Shown here: piece after piece, positions 9,847 through 20,914 of the stretch
How the letters are laid out: each line of letters begins with the position of its first letter
Position numbering within the stretch: the first letter of the stretch is position 1
Origin: Brasenia schreberi
Taxonomy: Eukaryota > Streptophyta > Magnoliopsida > Nymphaeales > Cabombaceae
DNA length: 64,000 nucleotides
NCBI GenBank assembly: GCA_036023115.1
Contig: JAYKKT010000046.1
Location: 5,656,501-5,720,500, forward strand
Direction: 5' to 3'
Notes under the pieces: model-generated
What the model saw: only the letters and a program-made list of their open reading frames with translations
The model's database searches: none
Told to the model about the DNA's origin: nothing
Position numbers and translations under genes: made by a program

Positions 9847-11140
9847 AAGTTCATAAAGGAGCTCGATAATGGCGCATCACGTGAAGGCATATCATGATAT
9901 GTCCTGGGTTTTATCAGATCTGATTCATAAGCTGAATGAGGCAGAAAGGTTATTTTGCTCACTAAACAGAACAGGTTCGGTCATGATGTTCTTTTCAGGT
10001 CATTGAATTGTAAATCCACCGCTAATCCAAATCGGGCTTGGGGACTACAGTTGAAGCCGCAATTTTTTCCTCTTTCTGTGCATAAAAGTAAACGTCTTCA
10101 AGGACATGCTTATGGGATCAGCAGTTCTGAAGGCCTAACATGACGTGGACACCTCATATAAGTGAAATATTTACAAGGAAGCTGCTACTTCACTGATACT
10201 AGTGCGTATCCTACATGACAAAGTTGATGGTCTGCCACGTAGTGCGTATCCTACAGTAATCCATCCTCGTCCACATTTTTTTTTAACAAGGCAATTTTGG
10301 GGGTTAATATATTAATTTGCATTTCTTGCAATCCGCTCTCCTTTTTGCACTTCTAGTCTTGTTCTTCGTTGCGCATTAGCTTGCTTTTGCTTTTCGGCAC
10401 AAAATCAACGAGTTGGCTTACACACACGCACGGAGAGTCTGTCACCCATTGTATTTGAAGTTGGCAGATAGTATATCTGCATGGGGCGGTTCTCAAGAGC
10501 AAAAACCTGCTCTGCTGCGTGGGCGAATAGGAGAAGACCCGCAAGCTGGATGGGGCGGAGTAGGGTACAAGGTAAACCTGGCCGATCCATTTATCAGATA
10601 TAATTTGCACTTAGATTCTGAAAAAACATATAATCTATTTCATTCCTGATGCTTTGTGAGCAGCACTTGAAATTTTGAAGTTCATAAACTATTTGATTCT
10701 CTTCGTAGTAGCTTTTCTCCCTCCTCTTTTCTGTTTCTTTTTTGTTTTCCCTTGGGCAATCGTTTCCAGTTACTTTTGATCATGTCTACCAGGTACGGTT
10801 TTTTTGTTTATCAAGAAGCTTTTGTTGTACGGCTACCTTTGCACTAGATAGCTGATTGTAATTTATTTATTTATTTTGTTACAATTATTGATTGTGATTT
10901 AATTATGTCAGACCTAGTTTTAGCGGTTATTGGGAACATGCTAACCAGATAAAAGTCACATTTATGACAATTACATCTCTCTCTCTCATCCATTCCTATG
11001 TACTTGAATTGCGATTAGTTGTAAATATAGATGGAAAGAGACCTAACATAGTGCAGGTCCTTTTTTTTTAGTGGGAGAGTGAAAAAGCCATGTCTTTTTT
11101 AATCATGTTTTCCACTTAAGGACCATGATCAAAGAACACG
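9847..11140. other. 3' flank of the TAF1C-like gene, no further gene
   Basis: Probable 3' UTR followed by T-rich intergenic DNA. A 16-bp direct repeat, TAGTGCGTATCCTACA, occurs at 10200-10215 and 10240-10255 with 24 bp between the copies. It may be the scar of a small insertion. No other feature is supported. Confidence 0.45.
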
Positions 11141-12680
11141 GAAAATAAGAAATACGTAACTGTTTTTGTTTAATGGACAACCCTACGGCTAGTAAACAAA
11201 CCAAGTTCTGCCTGGTCTGAGTCCATATTAGCTCATTTTGTGGTGGTGTGTGTGCTTTGGTCTCTACACGCATACACACACTAGAGAACCATGTTAAGCC
11301 ACCTATTGGGTAGTTATAATGTTATTAAATGATAAAATCCTTCAACTTTTCTTTTCTGTAGTTTTCAAATCTTTCAACTTTGCAAAGAAGGTGCATGAAA
11401 AGCTAAAATTGCAACTTAATTTCTAATCAAGAAATCAAGTTTTCTTACTAAAATGGGAATCTAGTGCTCAACTCGGCTACCGCACAATGAACATCCTCTT
11501 TGGTTATTGGGCTCGTTTACCTGCCCTACACAACCCTGCAGAAGATAACAAAAGCTGAAAGTCCAAAGAGAAAAGGCCTCTTCAGGATAAATAACACATT
11601 CAATTAATCAATAGAATGGTCAATACAAGACAGGGTAGGAATGGCAATGGGCCAGGGTGGGTCGGGTTTTCACTCCACCAGCACCGGCCCGCACTAGATG
11701 CTCCCTTTACTCCTAACCCTATTCTGCTCTACGGTCTTGGTAATCAAACCCATGCCTGTCCCTCAACCTCTTTGTTACAACCCGGCCCCACTCCGCCTTG
11801 TTGCACTCCAACCTACAAAAATATTTTTTAAGAAAAGAACCAGTTAATATTATATATTCTATATAAAATATAAAATCTTTTTATCATATTTTATATTATC
11901 AAACTAGAAGTTATTATGTGTGTATATAACAATATATACATATATGCATGTAAAATACTTATAAACACACACATATATACATCTATTTTATATAAACAAA
12001 CACACATTATATACACGTGCATATGTATTTATCAAGGCGGGTAGGAATTGCTATACCTATGATAGAGCAGGGCGGTTGCTACCCCCCTCCTCCTTCTCCC
12101 AATTGAAGGGCAGAATTTTCCTCCTTGAGGACCCGCCTCATGTAGGGATGGGTACCCAACAGGCGGGTAGGAAATGCCATCCCTATGATGGGGCAGGATG
12201 ATCCCTCCCCACCTAATTGAAGGGCAGAATAGGTCAGATGGAGACCTAGTGAGAGGCAGTGGGTCTATTGCATCAATATGCCACGCTCCATATCGGGTAT
12301 TTGGGTACATGCCGGCGTTTGTCGTGATACTAATGTCTGGGTTGGATCCAAACCTGTGTTCAACTCACTAACTCGTTTCTTTAGTTTTTTGCAGATCTTT
12401 AAATATTCTTCACTTCTTGAACCTTTTTTATGTCTGTCAGACCATTGCACCTTGTATTCCTTTTAAATGTCAACTTTTTTTTTAAACCAGAAAAGATATG
12501 TATAAGCACTGACACGCATAGATACGTACATACCTGTGCACATACGTACATATAGCTTGATGCACTACGTACCAAATGGGAACCGATGGTATTGAAATGT
12601 AATTAGTTGCTCATGAATTTGGACAAACCTTTTATAGGAGACTTGTTCGTCCTTGTTGATAACTCAAATGAATTGCATCT
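11140..12680. repeat. Degenerate interspersed repeat, left of the F-box gene
   Basis: Several blocks resemble blocks in 15120-16380. These are near 11160 (TTAATGGACAA followed by a GGTAAACGAACC-like string), near 11480-11530 (ending GCTCGTTTACC), near 12280-12355 (GTTTGTCGTGATACTAATG) and near 12580-12670 (GGTATTGAAATGTAATTAG). Inside it, a local tandem duplication carries GGCGGGTAGGAA in copies beginning near 12036 and 12160, each ending AATTGAAGGGCAGAAT. No coding capacity is recognisable. Confidence 0.55.
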
Positions 12681-13074
12681 ATATCTTCAACGTTAGTTAG
12701 ATTTACCTCAAATATCATTATCCTCAACTCCAATGATCAAGATTGCGTTTTAGAACCTTGCTTTATTTAGGACTCTTAAATGCCACAGTATTAATTTGGT
12801 AACATCTTATATATAACAACTATGCAGGGTTTTTTCTTTCTTTTGTTACAACGAGAGACCCAAGCCAGGTATGCACGCCCGAGGAATCCAACTCACCCCC
12901 TCATCCGGGTGGAGGGCGACAACCACGTAATCGGTTAATCCTTTTTACGCTTTTCCTCCTATCTTTTAGACCTCGATTTGTCATTATCTCTTACTTAAAA
13001 GGGAAAGATTAAGTATCTATCTTGCATATATACAAGCAGACGAGGTTGAACCTTCTGTAAGTCGTAAATTTCCC

Positions 13075-14295
13075 ATGATGAAAGAGAAGAAGTTGGAAGA
13101 CGAAGGTGATGAGGGAGAAGCTCTCCCTCTTGATGTCATCGCTGAGGGCATCTTGCGAGCACGCACAAGAGACTTGGTGAAGTTCAGATCAGTCTGTAAA
13201 TCGTGGAACCAGCTAACCCGTGATCGCGGTTTCATCCGCAAACACCAAAGTTTGCACCGTGGAACCCTGCTCGGAGAACCACCCTCCTTTTTTACAAGTA
13301 ATCAACAAGATGGCTCCTACCTTCGGATTGTCACCTGCTCAAACGTAAAGAAATATAACTCTGTACAAGTAAACATGATGGCCCTAGAGGAGGATGAGAC
13401 TGGAAGAGTCAAAGACAGTGTTAAGATACAGACGGTAGATACTTTCTCATCGTACAAGATGCTGCCTCCATGCAATGGATTGCTACTGATCGCTCATGAT
13501 GCTGAAACTCCCATTTATCTATTCAATCCATGTACACATGAATTCACAACTCTATTGGAAAACGGGAACTCTTTCGATAAATTCACGTATTGCTACGGTT
13601 TCGGCTTCGACTCCCTCAGAAACGAGTTCAAGTTGCTCCGAATATATCCGGCAGAGGAAGTTTTGACTTGGATGGAACCGTCCCCCCCCGAATATCAACA
13701 TGAAGTACTGACTCTTGGTAAAGATTCTTTCTGGAGATCGCTAGGTTTTGTGCCATATAGATTTTCTATTCACAGAGGTGAAGCAGTACATGCAAACGGT
13801 CGTTTACACTGGAGAGGCTCAAATGATGACATGGGAAATGAAGCTATTGTTGCATTTGATCTTAGAAAAGAGGAGTTTGACCACAAGCCATGGCCTCCAT
13901 GTGTTAAAAGCACTGGCCCCCGATGGTGTATGTTGCACGAATTCGATGGTTGCTTGGCAATGTCCATGAGAAAACGGTGGGATTTCTCGTTGCTCGATCT
14001 GTGGGTACTCGGGGATTACGAGAGCAATACATGGAGCAGGGAACACCGTATCTCTTTTGAAAACACAGAAGGAAGTCTCTGGTTCGGGGATCCCTTAACT
14101 GTATGGAAGGGTGAGATCTTGATCCATTGGACAAAAGAGAAACCTTTAGCTATTTACAATACCAAATTAAAAACATTTAGAGAGATCTCTATCATGGGTC
14201 ACGATAAAGTTCAGTTCCATCTCTGTTCTGAGGTATTCATCTACAGAGAAATTCCTATGACTGCGCTCTTCACTGCCGCTCTGCGTGATGATTAA
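13075..14295 (+). CDS. F-box protein with FBA-type C-terminal domain
   Basis: An intronless 406-residue reading frame starting at the first of two adjacent ATGs. Residues about 17-60 form an F-box: LPLDVIAEGILRARTRDLVK, then FRSVCKSWNQLT and FIRKHQ. This should bind SKP1 and place the protein in an SCF ubiquitin ligase. Residues about 100-380 look like the plant F-box-associated interaction domain, with the hallmark YGFGFDSLRNEFKLLRI and periodic tryptophan/glycine positions such as GRLHWRG. This part selects the substrate, which cannot be inferred. Size and single-exon structure are normal for this very large family. No frameshift or premature stop is seen. The gene sits between two blocks of related degenerate repeats. 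Confidence 0.9.
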   Translation: MMKEKKLEDEGDEGEALPLDVIAEGILRARTRDLVKFRSVCKSWNQLTRDRGFIRKHQSLHRGTLLGEPPSFFTSNQQDGSYLRIVTCSNVKKYNSVQVNMMALEEDETGRVKDSVKIQTVDTFSSYKMLPPCNGLLLIAHDAETPIYLFNPCTHEFTTLLENGNSFDKFTYCYGFGFDSLRNEFKLLRIYPAEEVLTWMEPSPPEYQHEVLTLGKDSFWRSLGFVPYRFSIHRGEAVHANGRLHWRGSNDDMGNEAIVAFDLRKEEFDHKPWPPCVKSTGPRWCMLHEFDGCLAMSMRKRWDFSLLDLWVLGDYESNTWSREHRISFENTEGSLWFGDPLTVWKGEILIHWTKEKPLAIYNTKLKTFREISIMGHDKVQFHLCSEVFIYREIPMTALFTAALRDD

Positions 14296-15119
14296 GAGTT
14301 GATCAGAGGCTATCATCGATTGGATCGTTCCATCTATTCTAATGAGTTTATGTAAATCTCCTGTTTACAGTAGTAAATCACACTTTTGTTTTAAGAACAT
14401 TATGATGTCATTCTTTATCTGCTCTTAATATAAGAAGAGAATGCTTATCTTATTGTTTTTGAGAGGGAGAGTGGAAAGGCATTCTGTTCAATTCATATTT
14501 TCCCTGCTTATTTTTCTTTTACCTGAGTTCTGAACTGCAACCAAATTTCAAACTTTTTTCTGCAATTTTGTTGCTCATATTTCTCATTGCAGTTAACTAG
14601 ACCTGATCAACTCTCAAGGACAGGTCAAAGCACAAGAATAATGATAAATATTGGAAAAAATATAGGATTACATGAATAAATAATATTTAATAATCATAAG
14701 CATGCCGATATTAAGAACACTCGAGATCCATACAAATCCACTTCAAACAGTGCAAAAAACAAGAAAAGCACAAACTAAAAATCAGAGAGCATACGAACAT
14801 TTCACTGTTAAATTAAAAAAATATCATGAAAGACAATTCTCTAACCCATGTTCTATCTATCGTGAGATTTATAAGCTACCAACTATAACAAAATGACACA
14901 GAGGTTTCTTTCACCCATCAATATGGGACTAAACTTTGTCTCTTTGTTTTCACCTACACAAGTCTCTCACTCACATACGACTTTATACTTTAAGACTTTT
15001 ACATTTATCAAATATGTATTATATAAATATTTAGAAATACTTAGCAGAAATTAAATATAATTAATGCACATGATTTTAATTAACCCAATCATCATTAATT
15101 AACATTACTTCTAACAATA
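14296..15119. other. AT-rich intergenic DNA
   Basis: 3' flank of the F-box gene, then AT-rich sequence. No gene or named repeat is supported. Confidence 0.5.
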
Positions 15120-16380
15120 CATATTTCTTTTGTTAATGGACAAACCTAGTGCTGGTAAACGAACCAAGCTGCCCATTGTTCCGCTTGGCTCGTGGCATGA
15201 CTGAGCTCATTCGATCTTGTTCATCATGGCTTATGAATTCAACACTTACAGGCTCGTTAGTCACACGTACAATCTGACCATAAACACCAAATGTTCAGTT
15301 TGGCTCCCCTTTGCATAGCTCACTTAGTGGTGCTTGTTGTGTCTCTAATCAAGAAATCAAGATTTCTTAGTAAAACTCATGTATTCACGTATCTTTTTAC
15401 TTTAGCGAGCAGCTAATGTCCAGCTTGTCTAGCTCGGCTCATGCCCGATTCGGCTAACAAGTTGAATGTGCACCGGAACTTGAGTTGATCAACAGGCAAT
15501 GAACAGTCCCTGTTTGGTTCGTGAGCTCGTTTACCAGCCCTTGACACCTTACTTTATCGAGCAGCTAGTGTTCAGCTTGTAGCCAGATAGTTTGGTCTTG
15601 CCATCTAGTTTGGATGCAACATTCAGTTTGGGCAAACCAATCAGTTCGGTTTTACCATCCTGTTTCGGCGCACCAATAATTTTGGGCGAACCATCCATTT
15701 TGGTGTTTGGGCACCATTTACTTTAATGAGCAGCTAGTGTTCAGCTTGTCTAGCTCGGCTCATGTCCGATTCGACTAACAAGTTGAATGTGCACATGAAC
15801 TTGAGTTGATCAACAGGCAATGACCAGTTTCGTTTACCAGCCCTTGACAACAAAAGGTTGGAAGAGTGGAGAACCAGGGTATTGAAATGCCGTTAGTTGC
15901 TCATGGATTTGGACCCTTTTGTCGGGGACTTTTTCATCCTTGTTGAGATCAAATAGATTGTGTGTATATACACACAATCTATTATTATGTGTATATATAT
16001 ATGTATATATACATGTATACATATATATGTATACACAATCTATTATTATGTGTATTATATATATATACGTTTGTGTGCGTGTTCTCAACCAAGTTTTCAG
16101 TTAATTCATATATTTCATAGTTGCATGCAATACATACAGGCAACTATGAACCGGTTTTCTGCTTTCTCAATAACTCTTTCATTCGGTTTCCATCATCTAC
16201 CAATATTGAAAGTGAAGATAAAGAAAATGATGAATTAGACGATCGGATTCCATCCTGCGGGTCCTCATACATTGACATTATACATCCTGCGGCACCCCAT
16301 ATGGGGTACATGGATACGTGCCGGTCTTGGTCATGATACGAAGGTGTGGGTTGGACCCAAATCCGGGTTTAAATCACCAT
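15120..16380. repeat. Degenerate repeat with internal direct duplication, right of the F-box gene
   Basis: A segment of about 130-150 bp is present twice, at 15400-15547 and 15720-15849. Both copies carry AGCTTGTCTAGCTCGGCTCA, AACAAGTTGAATGTGCAC and TTACCAGCCCTTGACA. Other blocks match 11140-12680 in partly rearranged order. Between the two copies lie short runs built on a CAGTTTGG/CAATTTTGGGC-like theme. No coding potential was seen. Confidence 0.6.
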
Positions 16381-16417
16381 GCAAGTAACTTCTGTTATTA
16401 CAAAAGGGACATAATCC

Positions 16418-16446
16418 CTATATATATATATGTGTGTGTGTATATA

Positions 16447-16490
<44 letters not shown>
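16418..16490. repeat. TA/TG microsatellite
   Basis: (TA)n, (TG)n and a long second (TA)n run. Tyrosine/isoleucine open frames across it are artefacts. Confidence 0.95.
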
Positions 16491-16492
<2 letters not shown>

Positions 16493-18776
16493 TGGGGTTA
16501 CAGATAGGTTAACCCGAACACGAACTAAACATGATTAGGGCTGGACTGGGTTTCAAAGAGGCCCAAAAGAAAAGAACGGGCCGTGACCGGGAGATCAACT
16601 CTTAACCCAAACCCCACCCATTTAAGGGGCCGTCCAATTTATCCCCTTCCGTCTTTAGAATGAGAATAGGGAAATGTATGATTGGGAAATATCACGTCCC
16701 CTGTATAATCTGACCCTGCAGCTAGTTTTCGTTGCATAATCTTAAGGTCCATGGGCAATGATAATTATTTTTTATAAGAGTAAGGAGTATTGAAAATAAA
16801 TTTTGAGTTGATGCAACATCAGTAGAATAATGAATTGAATGACATCAAAACTCTAAATTAGAGCGGCAAGAGTAGTATTGTGATGGATTACCTCCTAGGA
16901 AGTTCTCATATTGAACTGCTTACAAGAAGCAATACCTCACCTAGTTAAGGGTATAGATATGCTTTTGGCTTCCCATACGTTAGCACATGGCACAAGTATA
17001 CCATGTCAACAATACCTACTGTTGTTGCCGGAATGACTGAAGCTTACTTGTTGCCGGAATCCGACGTTGCGTCTCTCAAGAATGGCCACTATGTAACAAC
17101 CTAATCAACGTGATATAAATCACATGTCACTAAAGTATTTGTGATGAGTTTAATGGCATATCCGTTCCACCTGAAATTTGAAAACAACTAGAAAATTTAT
17201 AGGCCATGATTGGATTCCTATATTTTGCCCCCACCTTAAATGGTGTACATGTCCATGCATCAGTCTTCGCCCTTCCCATTGTAACCCAAAAAACAAGGTA
17301 ATATCCGAAAACTCGTAGTATATAATTTGTCTACGCCATGTTGGGATTACGTCTTCATTCCCATCCCCAATACGAACCGAATTATTCAAATGTTCAAGAA
17401 TGGCATATGGTGGTGGCTCTGCACGTTAAGGTTTCTTTCTGTTATGGGCTCGACTCGTGCAAGCCAAAAACGGGATTTGGATGAACTCAGAAAATTTTAG
17501 ATAGAGTGATTGGCCACTCATAATTCATTGGCTAATGCCAACTGCGAAACGTGGAAAGCGTTAAGTGGGCTGCGAATTCAGCAGATAGACCTTACTTTTA
17601 ATCATAATTCGTGATAATGCCCACACTTTTGTAAATTCCTTTTCGTTCTATGATGTTTTGAACATCGAAGATGTCATAGGCCAGCTTAGGCAGTTTCAAA
17701 CCGATGGTTTCGGTTATTTCCAAGCTTGGAATTGTGATAAAATCGATTGGAGACCGATTCCGGTTACAGTTTTAGAGCCGTCGGTTCTGATGTGATTTCG
17801 GTTTGAGTATGATTATTAAATAATTTAAAATTTAAAAAAATAAAAATAAATGAACTAATGGTTTGAAACTTCTGGTTTCGATTTCAAGCTGATTCCGATT
17901 TCACTAGAGTCTAGCCGGGAGTTGAAATCTTCGAATTTCAGGTGAAAAGTTTTAGGAGGGTGCATATCTAAGGTCATACCTACTAATAGAAAAGAAGATT
18001 TCGGCATCGACTGTTTGTTGCTCAACTCATTTTGTATACAAACGAGCCGATCTTGAACAGCCTCTGTTCGAATAAGTTCATGAACTGATTGTTATCCTTT
18101 TAGTTAGATGTGCCTGGTTCGGAACTGGCTTGATGGTGTGGAACCGGTGGTAACGATAACCAAGGATCCTCTGGTTTGGTTACGGTTTATGGTAAGTTCC
18201 AAACCACCGCTAAATTTGGTTTAGATTTTTTTTTCAAAACTCATTTTGTGAAATTGATTTGTTGTTAGACATGTCTGGTTCTGAGTTATTTAGAATCTAG
18301 AACCGAAACCGAACCATCCGGAAACCGTTATCACCTGTAACTAGAACCAACAGTTCCAAACTGCCGTTAAATAGTTAATATATACTTTTAACGTTTAATA
18401 ACACAAGTTTGGTACCCGGTTCTAATTGTCGGGGCAATTCCAAACCGGTCATGTCTATCCGTAGCTCAACAGCAGGGTGGTTCCTCTAGTTGCAGTTGGA
18501 TGGGAGCTCAACTCCCAGAGGAGGCGTTTGTATGTTTTTTCAATCAACCAGTTCCAGTTTCAGACAGTTTGGTTACCTTTTAAGTGCCATAATACAATTA
18601 GGTGAAAACTAAAGAAAGATGCTATTTGACGAGCCTACACGAGCATTAGAACTGAGCCGAACGTACCATGTTATGTTCAACTCATATGGCTTACGAACAG
18701 AACATGAGTCAGCCGGGGATGAGCAAAACCAAGACGGACAACATGCGACTTGGTTCATTCAGCCGCACTCGGGCCG
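16491..18776. repeat. Intergenic DNA with a GAACCG/CGGTTC-rich repeat (about 17690-18450)
   Basis: The segment at about 17690-18450 is built of short variants of GGTTCCGGTTC/GAACCGAAACC. Comparable sequence recurs at about 50730-51260, 61090-61200 and 62890-63180. I cannot assign it to a known element. The remainder holds no recognisable gene. Confidence 0.45.
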
Positions 18777-20204
18777 TTTTCATAGGATCAGATAATATTC
18801 CTATAGAAGTATGAAAAATTCTAGGAGAGATGGGGTCTACTTGACTCACAAGACTATTTAATGAAATATGTATAACCCAAAATATGCACAAGAAATGGAG
18901 AGCGAGTATACTTATATCAATATATAAGAACAAGGGGGATATTCAAAATTATGTGAATTATCGAGGCATCAAATTAATGAGTCATTTTATGAAATTATAA
19001 GAAAGAATTATCGAGCGTAGGTTAATATAAATATCGAGTACAATAGAGAACAAATTTGGATTCATGCTCGGTAGATGTATTATTGAAGTGATTCACCTAT
19101 CGAAACGTCTTATGGAATATTTTAGAGGAAAAAAGAAGAACATTCACATGATATTTATTAATATAGAAAAAACTTATAATAGGATGCTTCTTTAGAAAAC
19201 CTTGGAAAAGAGAGGTATCCTCATTGACATAAATAAATCTTATAAGAGACATGTACGATGGTGCAAAAACATGCGTGAGAACTCACGAAAGAATGATAGA
19301 CTCCTTTGAAGTTAATATTGAGTTACATCAAGGATCAATTTTAAGTTCATATTTATTTATATTGGTCATTGATGAGTTAACAAAATATATTCAACATGAA
19401 GCACCTTAGTGTATGTTATTTATTGATGATATTGTGTTAGTGGATGAATCTAAGGAAAAAGTTAATAGAAAATTGTAAGTATGAAAGAAATATTAGAAAG
19501 TAAAGGCTTGTGACTTGGTAGAACAAAGACTAAATATATAAAATATAACTTTGATTATTTGGGTACTTCAGAGGACATAGAAATTAAGATTGCACACATT
19601 GCATCCCTCACAAGGAAAACTTTAAATACCTAGGGTCAATTTTTCAAAGTAGTGAAAAAATTGATGAATATGTTATAGATAGAATTAATGTCAGTTCATT
19701 AAAATGAAGAGGAGCATAACATATTTTATGCAATAATAAGATACCATTAAAATTGAAAGGCAAATATTATAAAGCAGTAATTAGGTCGGTTATGTTTTAT
19801 GGTTCGGAGTATTGGGCAGTTAATCATTAACATGTGCAAAAGATATATGTAACTGAAATGAAAATGTTGAGATGGATAAGTGGTCACATAAGAAAAGACC
19901 GTATACATAATAAGGTTATTATAATCAAAATTGGAGTAGCACCAATAGAGGATAAAATGAGAAAATCGTTTAAGATTGTTTGGACATGTAGAAACATGAC
20001 CCAAAGATGCTCCTGTAAAAATATATAAAAGACTAGATTATAAAAAAATAAAAAAAAGAAATGATAATGACAAAAGTGTTAGAGAAAAACAATACAAAAT
20101 GATATAGATTATATTAAGTTAACTGCTACGATGGCATATGATACGGGTACGTGGGAACGAATCCATGTAGCCGACTCATATGTAGGGAAAAGGGTTAGTT
20201 GTTG
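18777..20204 (+). mobile_element. 5'-truncated RTE LINE, degenerate
   Basis: Homologous to the reverse-transcriptase half of the LINE at 41667-44952, starting near the [10 protein letters not shown] segment. It runs through HFRGKK, the catalytic LFIDDIVLV motif and the VTEMKMLRW segment to the terminal GTTAGTTGTTG. It has many frameshifts and stops. The 3' end is present but short of TTG repeats. No clear target duplication was found. Confidence 0.9.
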
Positions 20205-20550
20205 TGTTTATTGTGAATAAACAACGACTTGGCCGGTTATGCTTAATTTCTCAAAACATGGCTGTTTCATTTCGACGTATTGGTCATGTACAGAGAGTAA
20301 GGGGCTGTTTGATGAGGAAAAAGAAATTGCAAGAGGCCTTTCTCCACGTCGTGCAGCATCTATACGTGGCTGCACAACCATGGAAGCGCCATTAAAGGAC
20401 TCCACTTTGATGAGAGATACCGCGGGAGCACAGCCATCGAACTCATTAAAGAACCCCACTTTGATGAGAGAGCAGCACTCTGAAAGCCAGAGAAGATTGA
20501 TCAGAGAAAAACGGTCCATTGTGTGTACGTGTGCGTGTGCGTATGTATGT

Positions 20551-20737
20551 ATGTGGATGAGTTTGGGGGAGAAGGAGAAGATGCAGCAGCGGCGCCGGCT
20601 TGTGAGAATTCCGAGCAGCGTGTCGTTGCTGAGGTTCTCATTAGTGCTCGGCCTCACCATCTCCCTCGCGCTGCTTCTCTTCTGCCATGTCTTCGCAGCC
20701 CATGGGATCGCCGACAGTCACCTACTCCTAACCAAGG

Positions 20738-20835
<98 letters not shown>

Positions 20836-20838
20836 TGA

Positions 20839-20914
<76 letters not shown>

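Noticed and set aside
12032..12310. Pro/Arg/Gly-rich minus-strand open frame
   Set aside because: Lies in a locally duplicated GGCGGGTAGG-type repeat; not a credible protein.
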